Shown here: positions 12,698 to 24,300 of the stretch, in pieces | Position numbering within the stretch: the first letter of the stretch is position 1 | Layout of the letters: every line of letters starts with the position of its first letter | Assembly: GCA_963580455.1 (NCBI GenBank) | Contig: OY756958.1 | Coordinates: 23,944,501-24,008,500 of the forward strand | Source of the DNA: Euonymus europaeus | Lineage: Eukaryota > Streptophyta > Magnoliopsida > Celastrales > Celastraceae | Length of the DNA: 64,000 nt | Direction of reading: 5' to 3' | The notes under the pieces: generated by a model | Seen by the model: only the letters and a program-made list of their open reading frames with translations | Database searches by the model: none | Told to the model about the DNA's origin: nothing | Made by a program: the position numbers and the translations under genes

Positions 12698-13600
12698 ACT
12701 TATTTCGTCAAATCCTAGACAAAACTCAGGTTAAAAGAATAAAGTGACAGCTAAATTACCCTATATGACAAAACAGAGGGGGATAAGTTATTCAGCAGGA
12801 ACTAAAATGAAAATCTTGCCCTCTTGGACTTGTAAGTCAGAAATATCGAACACATAAAAATCAGCATTGATATGGTGCATTCCTAAACTTGATCATTGAT
12901 GCTTTCACATCAATCATCGATATGTTAACAAACATAGACAAATTGGATTTTATCTCATCAATAAATCTGTACCCCAGTATAAAAAACATGGAAATAAACA
13001 TATGTTACCGTGATGAAATCAGCCCAAGATTTCTGGACCAAAGCAACTCAAGAAAGTCGAATTGAAGACAACCCTAGACAAAGCTCAGGCTTAAAAGATA
13101 AAGTGACTGCCAATTTTTCTGTATACAAGGCATTGAGAGGATAATAACTAAAATGATTTCTCGGTCATATCAACTTTTGAAAATTAAATAAACTCTTTCT
13201 AAATCGTTGAATGAGCAAGAAAATAAACCAGGCTATGATTTCTTGACTAGAGCAATCCATGAACATTGAATTCAGTCTTTCGCATCAATGACCAAGAAAG
13301 TTAACATAAAAAAATAAAGGCACTCTATATCGCACAGTAAAATCAGCCTAAAATTTTCACGTAAACAATTGCAATAAAGTGTATCTGTCAAGAATCTCAA
13401 TCAAGCTCCAACTACTGAGAGAGCAACTGATGAAAATCGAATGAAGTTTTTCTAAAGCATACAATGACCAATGAAACTAACCTCTGAACGGACTGACTCC
13501 AATCACAGTAACACTTTTCACCCAAATCACGTCTTTATGCCACAATTGCACTACAATATCTAACAAGAATCTCAATTAAACTCCACCAACTGAGCATACA
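12698..13600. repeat. Decayed tandem array, units of about 180-375 bp
   Basis: Several phrases recur in the same order. CCTAGACAAAACTCAGG near 12713 returns as CCTAGACAAAGCTCAGG near 13073. CTTTCACATCAATCATCGAT near 12902 returns as CTTTCGCATCAATGACCAAG near 13277. CAAGAATCTCAATCAAGCTCC near 13389 returns as CAAGAATCTCAATTAAACTC near 13564. Identity is partial, so this is an old array. It lies just downstream of the PRA1 stop codon. Confidence 0.5.
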
Positions 13601-13680
13601 GGACTTCTTCAGTTCTTCTTTTGTTCTAAGAGTTCTCAGCTACGTTTATGATTTACAAAAAGTACCTTCAAGATACGGAA

Positions 13681-14223
13681 TCAAAGGCCGGCATAAGTTC
13701 CTCGCGGACTATCAGGCAAGTCCCCATATGGAGATACTAAATCCTCCATAACAAGATCGTCCGTACTCCGCAACACAGCATGCAAAACTACCAAAGCGAG
13801 ACCGATTCCAGCCGCGGCCGCCACATTGGCCCAAGTGTGGGTGAAGTAAACAGTAAAAATCGAGACCGCGACAAGCACATAGAACACAACGGAATCGTCA
13901 ACGTTGCAATTAAAGACAACGAAAGGATCAGAATCATCGCGCGAACAGTACATGAAGAGCCAACCTAAGAATACGATCGCTAAGGGCAAGATCGAGAGAG
14001 GGTGGTAGAAGAGGATGCTCAGGAAGAGAATTAGGACGACGATTAGGGCGTAATTGACTTGGAAGTGGGTGAGGTTTTGGGTGATTCGGGTTGTGGCGTC
14101 GGAGACGGAAGAGGGAAGGTTGAGTGAGCTCAGGTCCAGGAATTCACTCCATGGACGACGGTTTGCGCCGATAGATTGGGTGGCCTCCTTGAGGCGGGAG
14201 AAGAAACCCGGAGTGCTCGACAT
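13681..14223 (-). CDS. PRA1 family protein (prenylated Rab acceptor)
   Basis: An intronless 180-residue frame from ATG 14223-14221, typical for plant PRA1 proteins. These small membrane proteins of the endomembrane system bind prenylated Rab GTPases and influence vesicle traffic. The N-terminus carries the family signature RRPWSEFLDLSSLNLPSS (about 22-39), then DATTRITQNLTHFQVNYALI (about 42-61). Hydrophobic pairs follow: about residues 57-72 with 76-91, and about 109-127 with 131-149. A short acidic linker, STDDLVMEDL, precedes a tail ending in YAGL. The upstream region (14300-14395) has several TGGGCT-type site II motifs, common in constitutive plant promoters. I cannot place it in a PRA1 subfamily with certainty. 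Confidence 0.93.
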   Translation of the reverse strand: MSSTPGFFSRLKEATQSIGANRRPWSEFLDLSSLNLPSSVSDATTRITQNLTHFQVNYALIVVLILFLSILFYHPLSILPLAIVFLGWLFMYCSRDDSDPFVVFNCNVDDSVVFYVLVAVSIFTVYFTHTWANVAAAAGIGLALVVLHAVLRSTDDLVMEDLVSPYGDLPDSPRGTYAGL

Positions 14224-14299
14224 ATCGTGTCAACAACAAGAAGCAAATTCTCACAGAGAGAGAGAGAGTCAAATGAGGGAGTCCAGGATTGTTAACCGC

Positions 14300-14395
14300 T
14301 TACTTTGTGGGCTTTATCAAAGTCCATCAATAACAATGGAACATGGTGGGCTTGACTTTCTGATCCTTTCAATAGGCCGCCTTCTGTGAGCCCAT
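14300..14395 (-). promoter_or_regulatory. Site II-rich promoter region of the PRA1 gene
   Basis: TGGGCT occurs at 14308-14313 and 14347-14352, with AGGCCG and AGCCCA further upstream, all within about 180 bp of the start codon. Site II elements (TGGGCC/T), bound by TCP factors, mark housekeeping promoters in plants. Confidence 0.45.
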
Positions 14396-14770
14396 TGTAT
14401 ATCTTCGTTTAGTTGATGAATATGATAGATTAAGATTAGCATAATTTGCAACCCCATTTTATAAAGTACACCCCGTATTCATAAAAAAAATCCTTATATC
14501 TATTAACATCCCTATGTCCCTACTCATTCTAACCCTAATTTGCAGATTCGGGTACTCAAATATGGATTAGCTTCAATTGACTAGTTTTCTCTAGATGGTC
14601 TGATCTAAGTTCTTGCTGCTTTGATATGAGTTGCTGCCTCTGATGGTTGTTTGGGGCCCTCAAAGGTTCGATGATTGGTCTTTCTTATATTGGTTTTGCA
14701 GCCGGTTATGATGGAATGTAGTTTGTAAAAATTAGGAAATATAGTAATATAGGAATTGAGTGTACCCATA

Positions 14771-15485
14771 ATCATTATATATATATATATATATATATAT
14801 TTATTTATTTATTTATAGGATTTTAAGGATTCTTTTATTTTTAAAATGAGGTGAACTTGAAAAAATGTTGGATGCAACTAGAGCTCATCTAGATTAAGGA
14901 GAGACAACTTGAATAGGGTATTGAAACTCCATTCCAAACCGTAAAGTCTCACTATCTAAATTCTAAACCCTAAAATTCCAACAAATCCCTAAAATTCCAA
15001 CAAATCTTTTTCATAGCTGACTTGTACCTAAACTCGGAATCCGCTTGCATACACATAAATTTTCCATTTGACAATGCCCAAAACTCAATGAATGGCTACA
15101 CATAAATTTTCCATTTGACGATATCCAAAACTCAATGCATGGTTACAAGATATTGCACTTGCTCGCTAAATTAAACCTGCTCTTGAACATAAATGACATC
15201 TATAAGTTCCAATTTGCAATCTACACATGCCATTAAACCACCATCAACTTACACCATCATCTGATGATAGAATAATAAAGCAAATGGGGGTTATCAGCAG
15301 TTCTTAAAGTAGTAGCCAAGTAACATTCCTTCACAAAATAGATTTCACAAACAGTCAGATCATTACACCATCATCTGATAATAGTATAATAAAGCAAATG
15401 GGGGTTATCAGTAGTTCTTAAAGTAGAAGCCAAGTGACATTCCTTCACAAAATAGATTTCAGATAAAAAACTAACAGTCAGATCA
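14771..15485. repeat. Repeat-rich spacer with three small tandem duplications
   Basis: This stretch starts with an AT tract (about 14777-14800). A 19-bp duplication (CCTAAAATTCCAACAAAT, about 14970-15008) follows. Next is a 47-bp tandem duplication beginning ACACATAAATTTTCCATTTG (about 15050-15148). Last is a duplication of about 115-125 bp beginning TTACACCATCATCTGAT (about 15249 and 15363). The last one ends at the stop codon of the RPB7-like gene and so lies in its 3' UTR. No gene was seen. Confidence 0.75.
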
Positions 15486-16013
15486 TTACAACGGCCCAAG
15501 ATAATCGCCCTCCAAACTTACCAACGCCTGAAATTGCCTTTCCGCCTCTAGCCACTTCGTGCCAATCACAATGACACGAAGCACCGTTTCTTTCTCTATC
15601 TTAGATTGCTTTTCACTCAGAAAGACCGGATTTTCTCCAGTCACATAGTTATAATCAGGCATTTTTGTGTTGGAGAGGTATGCATTCTCCAAGGGGCCGC
15701 AGCGCAAGAAAACCCCATGCTTCAGCACTTTTTGTACTACCCCCTGGATGACCTCCCCTCTGAAGATTTTGAAGGTGACTGCACTAAAAACAACAGGGAA
15801 AAGCACATCCCCTGTCTGCTGCCTAACTTTTCCCTCCCCAATGTTGTCCAAAGTTGTGACAGAGAGAAAATAGCCAAGATCCTTGGTGGCTTTCTTACCA
15901 GAAAATTCCTCTAACAGGCGGTTAATAATTGACTTCTTCAGCATCAGGCCTTCTACATCAAGGTTTTCAGCAGGAATGATCACATTCCAAGGCAACTCTA
16001 CTCGTAGAAACAT
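15486..16013 (-). CDS. NRPD7/NRPE7: RNA polymerase IV/V subunit 7 (RPB7-like)
   Basis: An intronless coding frame of 175 residues from ATG 16013-16011. Subunit 7 pairs with subunit 4 to form the stalk of plant RNA polymerases. The N-terminal half (about 1-80, MFLRVELPWNVIIPAENLDV.. to GDVLFPVVFSAVTFK) is the RPB7 N-terminal fold. The remainder (about 81-165, GEVIQGVVQKVLKHGVFLRCGP..) is the S1/OB domain. The motif ELPWNVIIPAEN and the ending LEGDYLGPL match what I recall of the Pol IV/V type (Arabidopsis NRPD7/NRPE7). They do not match the Pol II NRPB7, whose N-terminus and tail differ. Pol IV and V act in the nucleus in siRNA production and RNA-directed DNA methylation. Whether this copy serves IV, V or both cannot be read from sequence. 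The 5' UTR probably contains a long intron. Confidence 0.9.
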   Translation of the reverse strand: MFLRVELPWNVIIPAENLDVEGLMLKKSIINRLLEEFSGKKATKDLGYFLSVTTLDNIGEGKVRQQTGDVLFPVVFSAVTFKIFRGEVIQGVVQKVLKHGVFLRCGPLENAYLSNTKMPDYNYVTGENPVFLSEKQSKIEKETVLRVIVIGTKWLEAERQFQALVSLEGDYLGPL

Positions 16014-17860
16014 TTTCTTCTTCTATCTGACATAACGCAAAAGAGTAGACGGTAATTTGCATATTTTTAACAATTGAATTCACACATAAGCCATAATGCA
16101 ATGTCAATCATCTAAAGTCAATTTTGAGCAAATTATGGATGGTGGATACAGAAAGGGAAATAAGTATTTAATGCTAAAAGCTTCTGAGCATATCTAATTA
16201 TTAACTACAGTGGTATTGTTAGAACTATGTCATGTTTCAGACCATGGACTCCACTAAAACAAAGTAGTGAGAAAGGTCTTAGTTTACCAATCAATAGAGA
16301 AAATAGATCAGCATCGCAAATTTAAGAAGTTTTCCTAGGCTCCTAGCAGACCAGCTAGCCCTTCAACAGTTCAACTGCACGTTGGCTAGAGTGTAAATTT
16401 TTTTCCACAATCTTTTACACATGCTGTGCTATAAAGAGAAATTCATCAACAGAATGATATAACCTGATTTTAGGGCAAACGGAAAAATAAATCCCAGCCT
16501 TTGAAAGTAGTATTTAAAAAGCAACCAGAAAACAATTTGTGCCAGAGTTTGACATTGTTTTAGTAACAAACCAGAAACACATATTGTAAACCCACAAGTT
16601 TGGAAGGCAAGACTGTCACTGAGGTGCCCAAAACCATGATCCTAATGGAACCAAGATAGGATTTAACAGTAGACGATTAAAAACAAATAGAAAATATTGA
16701 CAAGGACACCAGTTTGCAAGTATATTGCAATTGCTATCGTCTAGACAAGCTATGCTGAAACCTTAAATGTTTTTACTAGGCTTGATACAAAGTTACAAAC
16801 TCAAGGTCGAGCTGCAGTTCAATTCAACTTTATTTTCAAGTTTAGACTAGATAAGGGTGCCTACTGCCTAGTTGTGAGGCTTGAGTTTAATCCAACTGGT
16901 GCTGCGAATGCAATTGAGGCTGAATTGAAAAATCATTTAAGACATTAAACGCCCTATTTTCCATAAAATGAACACTAAATGTCAGCTTTTGTTGCATAAA
17001 CACAATTACAATAATGCAACCAACAGCTTATGCAACTAGGAAAGAGTATCAGTCTTTGAAAAGGTGATATTTTATGAATCCTTAGCAATACCAAAGTTCC
17101 TAGCAATATCCATTCTCAATAGCAAAGTTCCTAGACCCTAAACCAGATCAGCTGTACATCTCTCTCTCATGTAATCATTGAACTTTAAGCGTGCGAAATC
17201 TACTGTTGATTCTTTACAAACAAATGGGGACCAACAAGCATCCCAACAGCTAAGCATACCATAATAATGTTACGGAAAACACTCAACGATTTCGTTAAAT
17301 CAGAGAAATCAAAAAACACAATCACCTTCTTTCATCTACACTAACCCCTCACGGCATGTCGCCAACAAAATTCTATAGCAATCACATGCACTAGAATCGA
17401 AAAATTCAGGAATACCTGAAACAACCAAACCCTTAAGAGGACAGCACGCAGAACCCAAACATGAAAACTAGCAAATCAAGATAGACCATAAATAGAATCT
17501 CCATTCCACTGGACAAATAAATCTATAGCCACAAAAATTGTAAATTCAGAATGCCATCTCCAACTCAACTTCCATGTCGCATTGTAGCACCGCAACTAGG
17601 ATAAGATGGGAGAAAGGGAGATGCAGATAAGGGAATCAGGGAGATACCTGAAAGCTTACGACTTGCGAGGTGCAGTTAGATGCGGCTGCGGTGGAATGTG
17701 CTGTATAGGAAAGGCGGCCGATGGGTTTGAGACTCCGTCGACGACAAAGGTGCCCGGAAGAAGCCCAGATGAGAGGGATGTTTATGTTTATGATAATAGA
17801 TTGGACATGCGAGATCAGGTCAAGTTGAATCCAAAGGTGCGCTAAAAAGTAAAAACTAAT
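16014..17860 (-). other. Probable 5'-UTR intron and leader exon of the RPB7-like gene
   Basis: On the minus strand an acceptor-like ..GTCAGATAG|AAGAAGAAA sits directly before the ATG. A donor-like CTTTCAG|GTATCTCC lies near 17650. The stretch between has no coding signal, so I infer a leader exon at about 17650-17850 and a 5'-UTR intron of about 1.6 kb. A second possible donor, TTTCAG|GTATTCC, lies near 17416. RNA data would settle this. Confidence 0.45.
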
Positions 17861-18244
17861 AACTAATAAGGCATGACTATGGGCTTGGGCCAGTAGTTTT
17901 GGGTTGTAAGTTTTGCGAAGAAAGAAACTCATAATATCGCTGACGAAATGCTGTATTTTCGTGGGCTCCTTCAGCTTTATTGGTTTCGATCTTCCAGAGA
18001 AGTCCAAATTTTGGTTGGGCTTTTTTTTCCCGAGATCTTAGGTACGGCAAAGCTGTCGCACTCGATATTTTCTTCTACCCTTCAGCGTTGATGATAACCT
18101 GAGACCAGAAAAAGAGACGAGTACAGATTTCTCTTTCAATTACATAGTCAGTTGAGGTCTTCAAAAATTATTTATTGAATCAGCCTTATTCGCGCTTGTT
18201 TTAATTTTGAAGGTTTGACTCACTGGATTGATGCTACTCTCGTA
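17861..18244. promoter_or_regulatory. Shared upstream region of the RPB7-like gene (-) and CFM3 (+)
   Basis: The two genes diverge from this short interval. It contains adjacent site II motifs, TGGGCT (17880-17885) and TGGGCC (17886-17891), and further GGGCT motifs near 17962 and 18016. No TATA box is obvious. This fits a bidirectional, constitutive-type promoter. Confidence 0.45.
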
Positions 18245-21200
18245 ATGGCTCTAGTTCCCAGTCGCCAATTCTACCCAACGAACTTCTTGGACTCATTTCA
18301 AAGCTCCTTCTCCAGGTTCAATCGCACAAACCTCCTGTTCTTCAGGTATAGTTGCTTTATCCCTCTCAAGAAGCATACTTTCTATGCAACTCATAGTACC
18401 ATAACCTCTAATTCACTCCCTGACCAAAACCCACCAAGGAAATCCGGTCATGTCGTCACTAACAGAACCATCAAGCAACAAAACTCCACTTCAAACGAAT
18501 CTGGTAACAATTGGTTGTCGAATTGGAACAATCCCCACAAACAAAACCGTCCCAAATCACCTCAGCTGGCATTAGATTATCAAAATGACAATGTTGGGGT
18601 TCGTGATGGTGGCGGCGATGGTAGTAATAGTACAATGGATAAAATTATAGAGAAGTTGAAAATTTTTGGATACATAGACGATGATAATGAGATGAAAGGT
18701 GGGGTCCTGCAGAGCCGGATTGAAAAAGGGTCTGTGGAGGATATATTCTATGTTGAGGAAGGATTGTTGCCCAATACGCGTGGTGGGTTTTCGAAGGAGT
18801 CCCCATTGGGGATAGAGAGTGTTTTTAAGAGTGGTGGGGAGGTGAGGTTTCCATGGGAGAAGACAAAGGTCAAGGAAGAGGAGGAAGGTAAGAGATGGAC
18901 TGCAAAGAAAGAGAGAAGATTCTCAGTTGCGGAAATGACGCTGCCAGAATCTGAGTTGAAGAGGTTGAGGTACTTGACTTTTCAGATAAAGAACAGGACA
19001 AGGGTTGGTGGTGCTGGTATTACTCAGGAGGTGGTCAATAAAATTCATGAGAAGTGGAAGACATCAGAGATTGCAAGAGTGAAAGTGGAGGGTGCCCCTG
19101 CGCTTGACATGAAGAGAATGCACGAGATATTGGAGGTTTGTTTCGAATTTTGTCCAGTTTCTAATGTGGTTTGAATTTACTATTCATGATGTTAGTGATG
19201 TTTTTATTAGTGACTCTGGCTTGTTGACTCTTTTATATGAAAGAAAAGGGTACACCGATTAAAGATGCAACAAAGGAAAATTGGAGGCTGAAATTTTGTT
19301 CTGCAAGGGTGCTGAAGATTGTGGTCCCCTTGGAGTCTTTACAGAACCATGGACTCCATCAATTAGGAGTCTTCAGAGGACCATAAGCTCCATCAATCGA
19401 CCAAGCATCTACCATGATGCATAGGCTCAATTTAATATCTCAACCCCATCCTGTTATATACATAGCCCATGTTAGCAAAAGGGGTTCAACTTAGAACTTC
19501 TTACTTTGTTAACATTTTTAGTCGGACAGGAGTTAAATAAATTAAAAATCGCTCTTGGTTAGGCAACTGATATATACAACAAAGTACATGTGCTATCATT
19601 ATAAATATGTTACCTTTCTCGTGAACGTATATTACATCCATTTTTCCATTACCTTAATTGTCACCCTTTTTTCAAAGACAAATTCAAGAACAAATTTGTT
19701 TATGTAACCGTCTAACCAATTGAGCTTACATCATATGTGTGTGACTGCATGACGTAATCATATTTGTTTATTTAGATGCAAGTCTACGACTTAGATAACT
19801 ACTGATATTGTGGGAGTGGTGTTTAATCGCTTTAAAAGTTATATTCTGGCCTTTTGTACATGCAAAGAGAGCACCTATGGCTGTTTGATTGTTTGCTCTA
19901 CGACACTGATGTGCATGCTGGAATATTCTGTCATTATTTCATATATCCAGTTTCTAAGAGGATAATATTACATAAGACTTGGTCATAATGAGATAATGAT
20001 TCCAAATTAGTCATAATGAGATGATAATTTCTTGTTTTCAATCCATTGCTTATCACTTTTTGTAATTCTGTTTAGAGGAAAACTGGTGGACTGGTAATTT
20101 GGAGGTCAGGGGCTTCTGTTTCTTTATATAGAGGTGTGAGCTATGAGGTTCCTCCAGCTCAACGTAATGAACGTATACAGAAGAGAAATGGAATGGCGAC
20201 TAGACTCTTACCAGCTTCTGATGGTAAAAGTACCAAGGATTTTTTGAGAGTTGGTTCTTCTAGAGATTTGCATGCACTTCAACCAAACACAGAAGCTACT
20301 GTTGAGGCTGAGTGGAAAGAAGACACAAAATCATTGCCAGAGATTAAGGGAAACACAAAAATTTCACCAGAAGTTAAGTATGAGGATGAAGTGGACAAAC
20401 TTTTAGATGGTCTGGGTCCTAGGTACACAGATTGGTCGGGATGTGATCCATTACCTGTAGATGCTGATATGCTTCCCGGTACAGTTTCTGGTTACCAGCC
20501 TCCATTTAGAGTACTTCCGTATGGAGTGCGTCCTAATCTGGGGCCAAAGGAGGCAACAGCTATACGAAGGCTTGCCAGATTTCTTCCTCCACACTTCGCC
20601 CTAGGTATGCCAAATTTCTTCTTAACTTCATATAATTTTAAGAATGCTTATTTGGTTGCTTATGAAATTTTATTTTGCCAGGTAGAAGCAGGCAGCTTCA
20701 AGGTTTGGCTGTGGCCATGATTAAATTGTGGGAAAAAAGTTCAATTGCAAAGATTGCACTCAAACGCGGCGTGCAGCTAACTACTAGTGAGAGAATGGCA
20801 GAAGATATTAAGGTAATGGAAGACATCTGCTCTACTATTCTGACTCAATAACTGTGACTGTTGGGCCTTTTTGAACCTGGTTGCATGTGATCTTATTGTT
20901 TTATTGTTGGTTGGGATTGGGCTAGGTCTTAGTTTCACATCTTTTGGAAAGAGAGAAAATTACGTAGTTGAAGGTGATTGTTTTTTTGAACAATTCTTCT
21001 CTCATTATTTTTTTTCCAACAATGAAAATATAGTTGACATTCTGCTATTCATTTTTGGTTCTTCCTAAGACAAATGCCACATTATAAAGTATTTCCAGTT
21101 TGCTGTAGATGAATTATGAATAATTTATGAGAAAATGCTGCAGATGGACAATGTGAGAAATATTGGGTGCCTGCTTAAGTGTTCCATAAACTTGGTTGTG

Positions 21201-24200
21201 AAGAGTTCTGCCACTAACAATACGGCCATTTTCTTAGGGTGTATATTGAGGAATGACTTTTGTGGTAAACATTTATTTTACACATATCCTGTTTGAAATT
21301 CTTATTCCCTCTTTCTATAAATGATAAAAAAAAGAAATTGTAACTGGTGTTCTGATGCTCAAAGTGATATTGAGGGATTCTTCAAGATTGCCATTCTAAC
21401 CTAGCAGAGAATTCACATAGTTCTGAAGCATTCCTCATCCAAGGATAACTAAATATTTTCGTAGTATAAATGTGCTAAACTTTATTGCTGCAATTCCTTT
21501 TCTACATTTTCTCTTTGTGAGTTGTGACACAGCTCTTACTCGAGAGTATCTGCTAGTCAGTCAGTCAGTCATGTAATGCCCAGATTGTCGATGGAGCTTT
21601 AAATTATATTCTCTTGTTACTCAAATAGTCAAGATTAAGTGCATAGCAGAATGGTGTACTGATTGATGTTTTGTTTAGTGTTTGATATTCCTCTCCTCTG
21701 CTTCATGACTAACCTAAGTCTCCATTACTATCCCTTTCAAACTATAAGTGTATGCATATCGGTTAGAAAATGCCTTTTGATATAGTGACTAGCGAATAGC
21801 AATCAGCTTGAGATCCAGGGCTGTATTTGAATCTTCATTTCGTGATTGAATCAATGACTTATAGCCAGATCATTTGGGCATTTTATGGCTACTTTGTCAG
21901 TTTGTATCAGAAAATGCATGAAGCTCATACTAGTTATTTGGATATACCATCTAGAAAGTCAACTCTATAATCTTCTTTCGGTTCAGAAATTGACAGGGTG
22001 TATACTGCTCTCTAGAAACAAGGACTTTTTGGTCTTCTATAGGGGGAAGGATTTCTTATCAAGGGATGTTACTGAAGCATTGCTGGAAAGGGAGAAACTG
22101 GTGAAATCCATGCAAGATGAAGAGGAGCAAGCACGTTTAAGAGCATCAGCCTTGGTTACTCCAAATATTGATTTAACGGAACAGTTTAGAACTGCTGGTA
22201 CCCTTGAAGAATCCTTAGATGCAGATGCGCGGTGGGGTAAAAAATTGGATCATCGTCATAAGGAAAACATAATGAGAGAGACCAAAATGGTTCGGCATGC
22301 AGACCTTGTCAGGAAGCTTGGGAAGAAACTTGCTTTCGTGAGTATTTTATGATCTTGAACTTTCATTCTGTTTATCGGTGGCTTTATTATGAGAATTATA
22401 AATTATTTCATGATTTAATCTGCCGTCTTTCAGTTACTGAAATGCTGTGAAAACTCTCTGTAATTTGAAATTTCTGTAGGACTTGTAATACACCTAATTG
22501 GAACCCTAGATATGCTAAATTTTCTGCAGTATAGTTGCTTTAAAGAACTTAAAGCATCAGTTGGCATAATGTTTCAAACCATAGTGTATTTGATGTTATG
22601 GAAATTCCCGTGGTTGAACTCTCATTTTCTGGGATGTCAGGCTGAACGAAAACTAATGAGAGCAGAGCGAGCCTTATCTAAGGTTGAAGGTTTTTTAAAA
22701 CCAGCTGAAAAGCAAGCTGACCCGGACAGCATTACCGATGAGGAGAGGTTTATGTTTCGCAAGCTTGGCTTGCGAATGAAAGCTTTCTTACTTCTTGGTA
22801 ATCATAATCTCTCCATCTTCCAACTTGATCATGACTTATTCTTCCGACTTCAAGTTATTTATGGGGTGTGATTTGTGGTTTCAGGTAGGCGTGGAGTTTT
22901 TGATGGTACTGTGGAGAACATGCACCTGCATTGGAAGTACCGTGAATTGGTTAAGATCATTGTGAAGGCTAAAACCTTTGACCATGTCAAAAATATTGCA
23001 CTAGCACTTGAAGCTGAAAGTCAAGGTGTTTTGGTTTCAGTGGATAAAGTGTCTAAAGGATATGCAATACTTGTTTTTCGAGGAAAGGACTATAAACGAC
23101 CTTCCATGTTGAGGCCAAAGAATCTCTTAACAAAGAGGAAGGCCTTGGCACGTTCAATTGAACTCCAGAGGCGCGAGGTATCTCTACATCCTGTGTATTC
23201 CATAAGTGTAGAGTCCTCATCTATTGGAACTTTTCAAAGTTCACTAATGAGTAATGGCAACTGAATGACTGGTACTAATCACAGTCATTGTGATTTGATT
23301 TAGAGTTGGGAATAGAAATCACCTTGCATTTGGAAGCCCATTTCCGGGCTGTATATTCTTAAAAGTTCTCCTTGGTGGCACGACCTAATGTGGACATTGT
23401 GGCCTCCTGCCAGCCTGTCGGTGAACTGAATGCACTCTTATGTGTGCGCATAATTTTGCATTTGTGCTTGTGTGCATATGCGTGTTTGATAATGGAGAGA
23501 GAAAGAGAGAGTTATGGGGATTCAACACAAGCAAATAATCTATGCCCATGTTATCTATTATCTTCATATACTACTACTAACTATTTGGAAAAGTTGCATT
23601 TTATATTTTCCTGACTTATTAAACGAATTGTTCAACAGGCTCTCCTAAACCATATGTCAGCTCTGCATGCCAAAGTGGGGAAATTACGATCTGAACTTGT
23701 ATGTTTTCTTACTATCATAGCTTTCAAGCCCGGTTACCCATTCCAGATAATACTAGTGCCAATTTTTCATGCTTACCCCAATTATGCATGTTTTATTGCT
23801 AGGAACAAATGGACATTGTGAGAGGTGGAGAAGATGTGGAGTTGTACGACAAATTAGATTCTGCATATTCCACCGATGAGGAGGAGCCTGAGGTTTTTAT
23901 TGACTTGATTCTGTAGATATGCTTTTTATACCTTCTATTTTGGCACCTTAATCAATATTTCCCCCCGTTTTTCTAGGAGGAAGGAGATGAGGCCTATCTT
24001 GAGACATACGATGTTGAAACTGATGGCGAAGACAGAAACATTGACTCGATTAACAATCTTCAGTTGAAACCGAAGTTACTGTACCACATGCAAGATCAAG
24101 GTAAGGATGATGATGAGGACGACCATGATTACGATGACGACGTGCAACTTGAAGGGTTTGAAACAGAACCTGAGCCATATCTTAAGACATACAACAAGGG

Positions 24201-24300
24201 AAATGATGTTCAAGATGGAATTGGTGACTCAATTGACAATCTCCAGATGAAAACGAATTTTCCTAACCACATGCTAGATGGAGAACGTGAGAACGTCTAA
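18245..24300 (+). CDS. CFM3: CRM-domain plastid group II intron splicing factor, CFM3-type (9 exons)
   Basis: Exons 18245-19135, 20076-20604, 20682-20812, 21987-22337, 22641-22797, 22885-23177, 23639-23698, 23803-23892 and 23977-24300 join in phase to 941 residues. The N-terminus is Ser/Arg/Phe-rich with few acids, as in a chloroplast transit peptide. Three CRM RNA-binding domains follow: about 232-325 ([10 protein letters not shown].. to GASVSLYRG), 456-540 ([18 protein letters not shown].. to LVFYRGKDF) and 664-757 ([26 protein letters not shown].. to [13 protein letters not shown]). An acidic tail rich in Asp/Glu closes the protein. CFM3 proteins help splice group II introns in chloroplasts, with CAF1/CAF2. 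The ATG at 18245 is the first in-frame ATG of the open stretch. Three CRM domains with this spacing separate it from CAF and CFM2 types, mainly by my recollection of CFM3a/b. Confidence 0.93.
20813..21986 (+). other. Large intron 3 of the CFM3 gene
   Basis: A 1.17-kb intron without coding signal. It includes a short TCAG tetranucleotide run (AGTCAGTCAGTCAGTC near 21555). Nothing else stands out. Confidence 0.75.

Larger units (their letters stand above)
10697..13680. other. Gene-free interval with repeats
   Basis: The Aux/IAA 3' UTR probably occupies the first 300-350 bp. AT-rich sequence follows, then a block rich in ACATCATCAAAAC-type motifs (about 11760-12060). A GC-richer patch with GGGCCC/GGGCTT/GCCCA motifs lies near 12170-12260. 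Last comes a decayed tandem array (about 12698-13600) that runs up to the 3' side of the PRA1 gene. No protein gene is visible. Confidence 0.6.

Noticed and set aside
13780..14389. Plus-strand frames across the PRA1 gene
   Set aside because: They are antisense shadows of the PRA1 coding region and its promoter.
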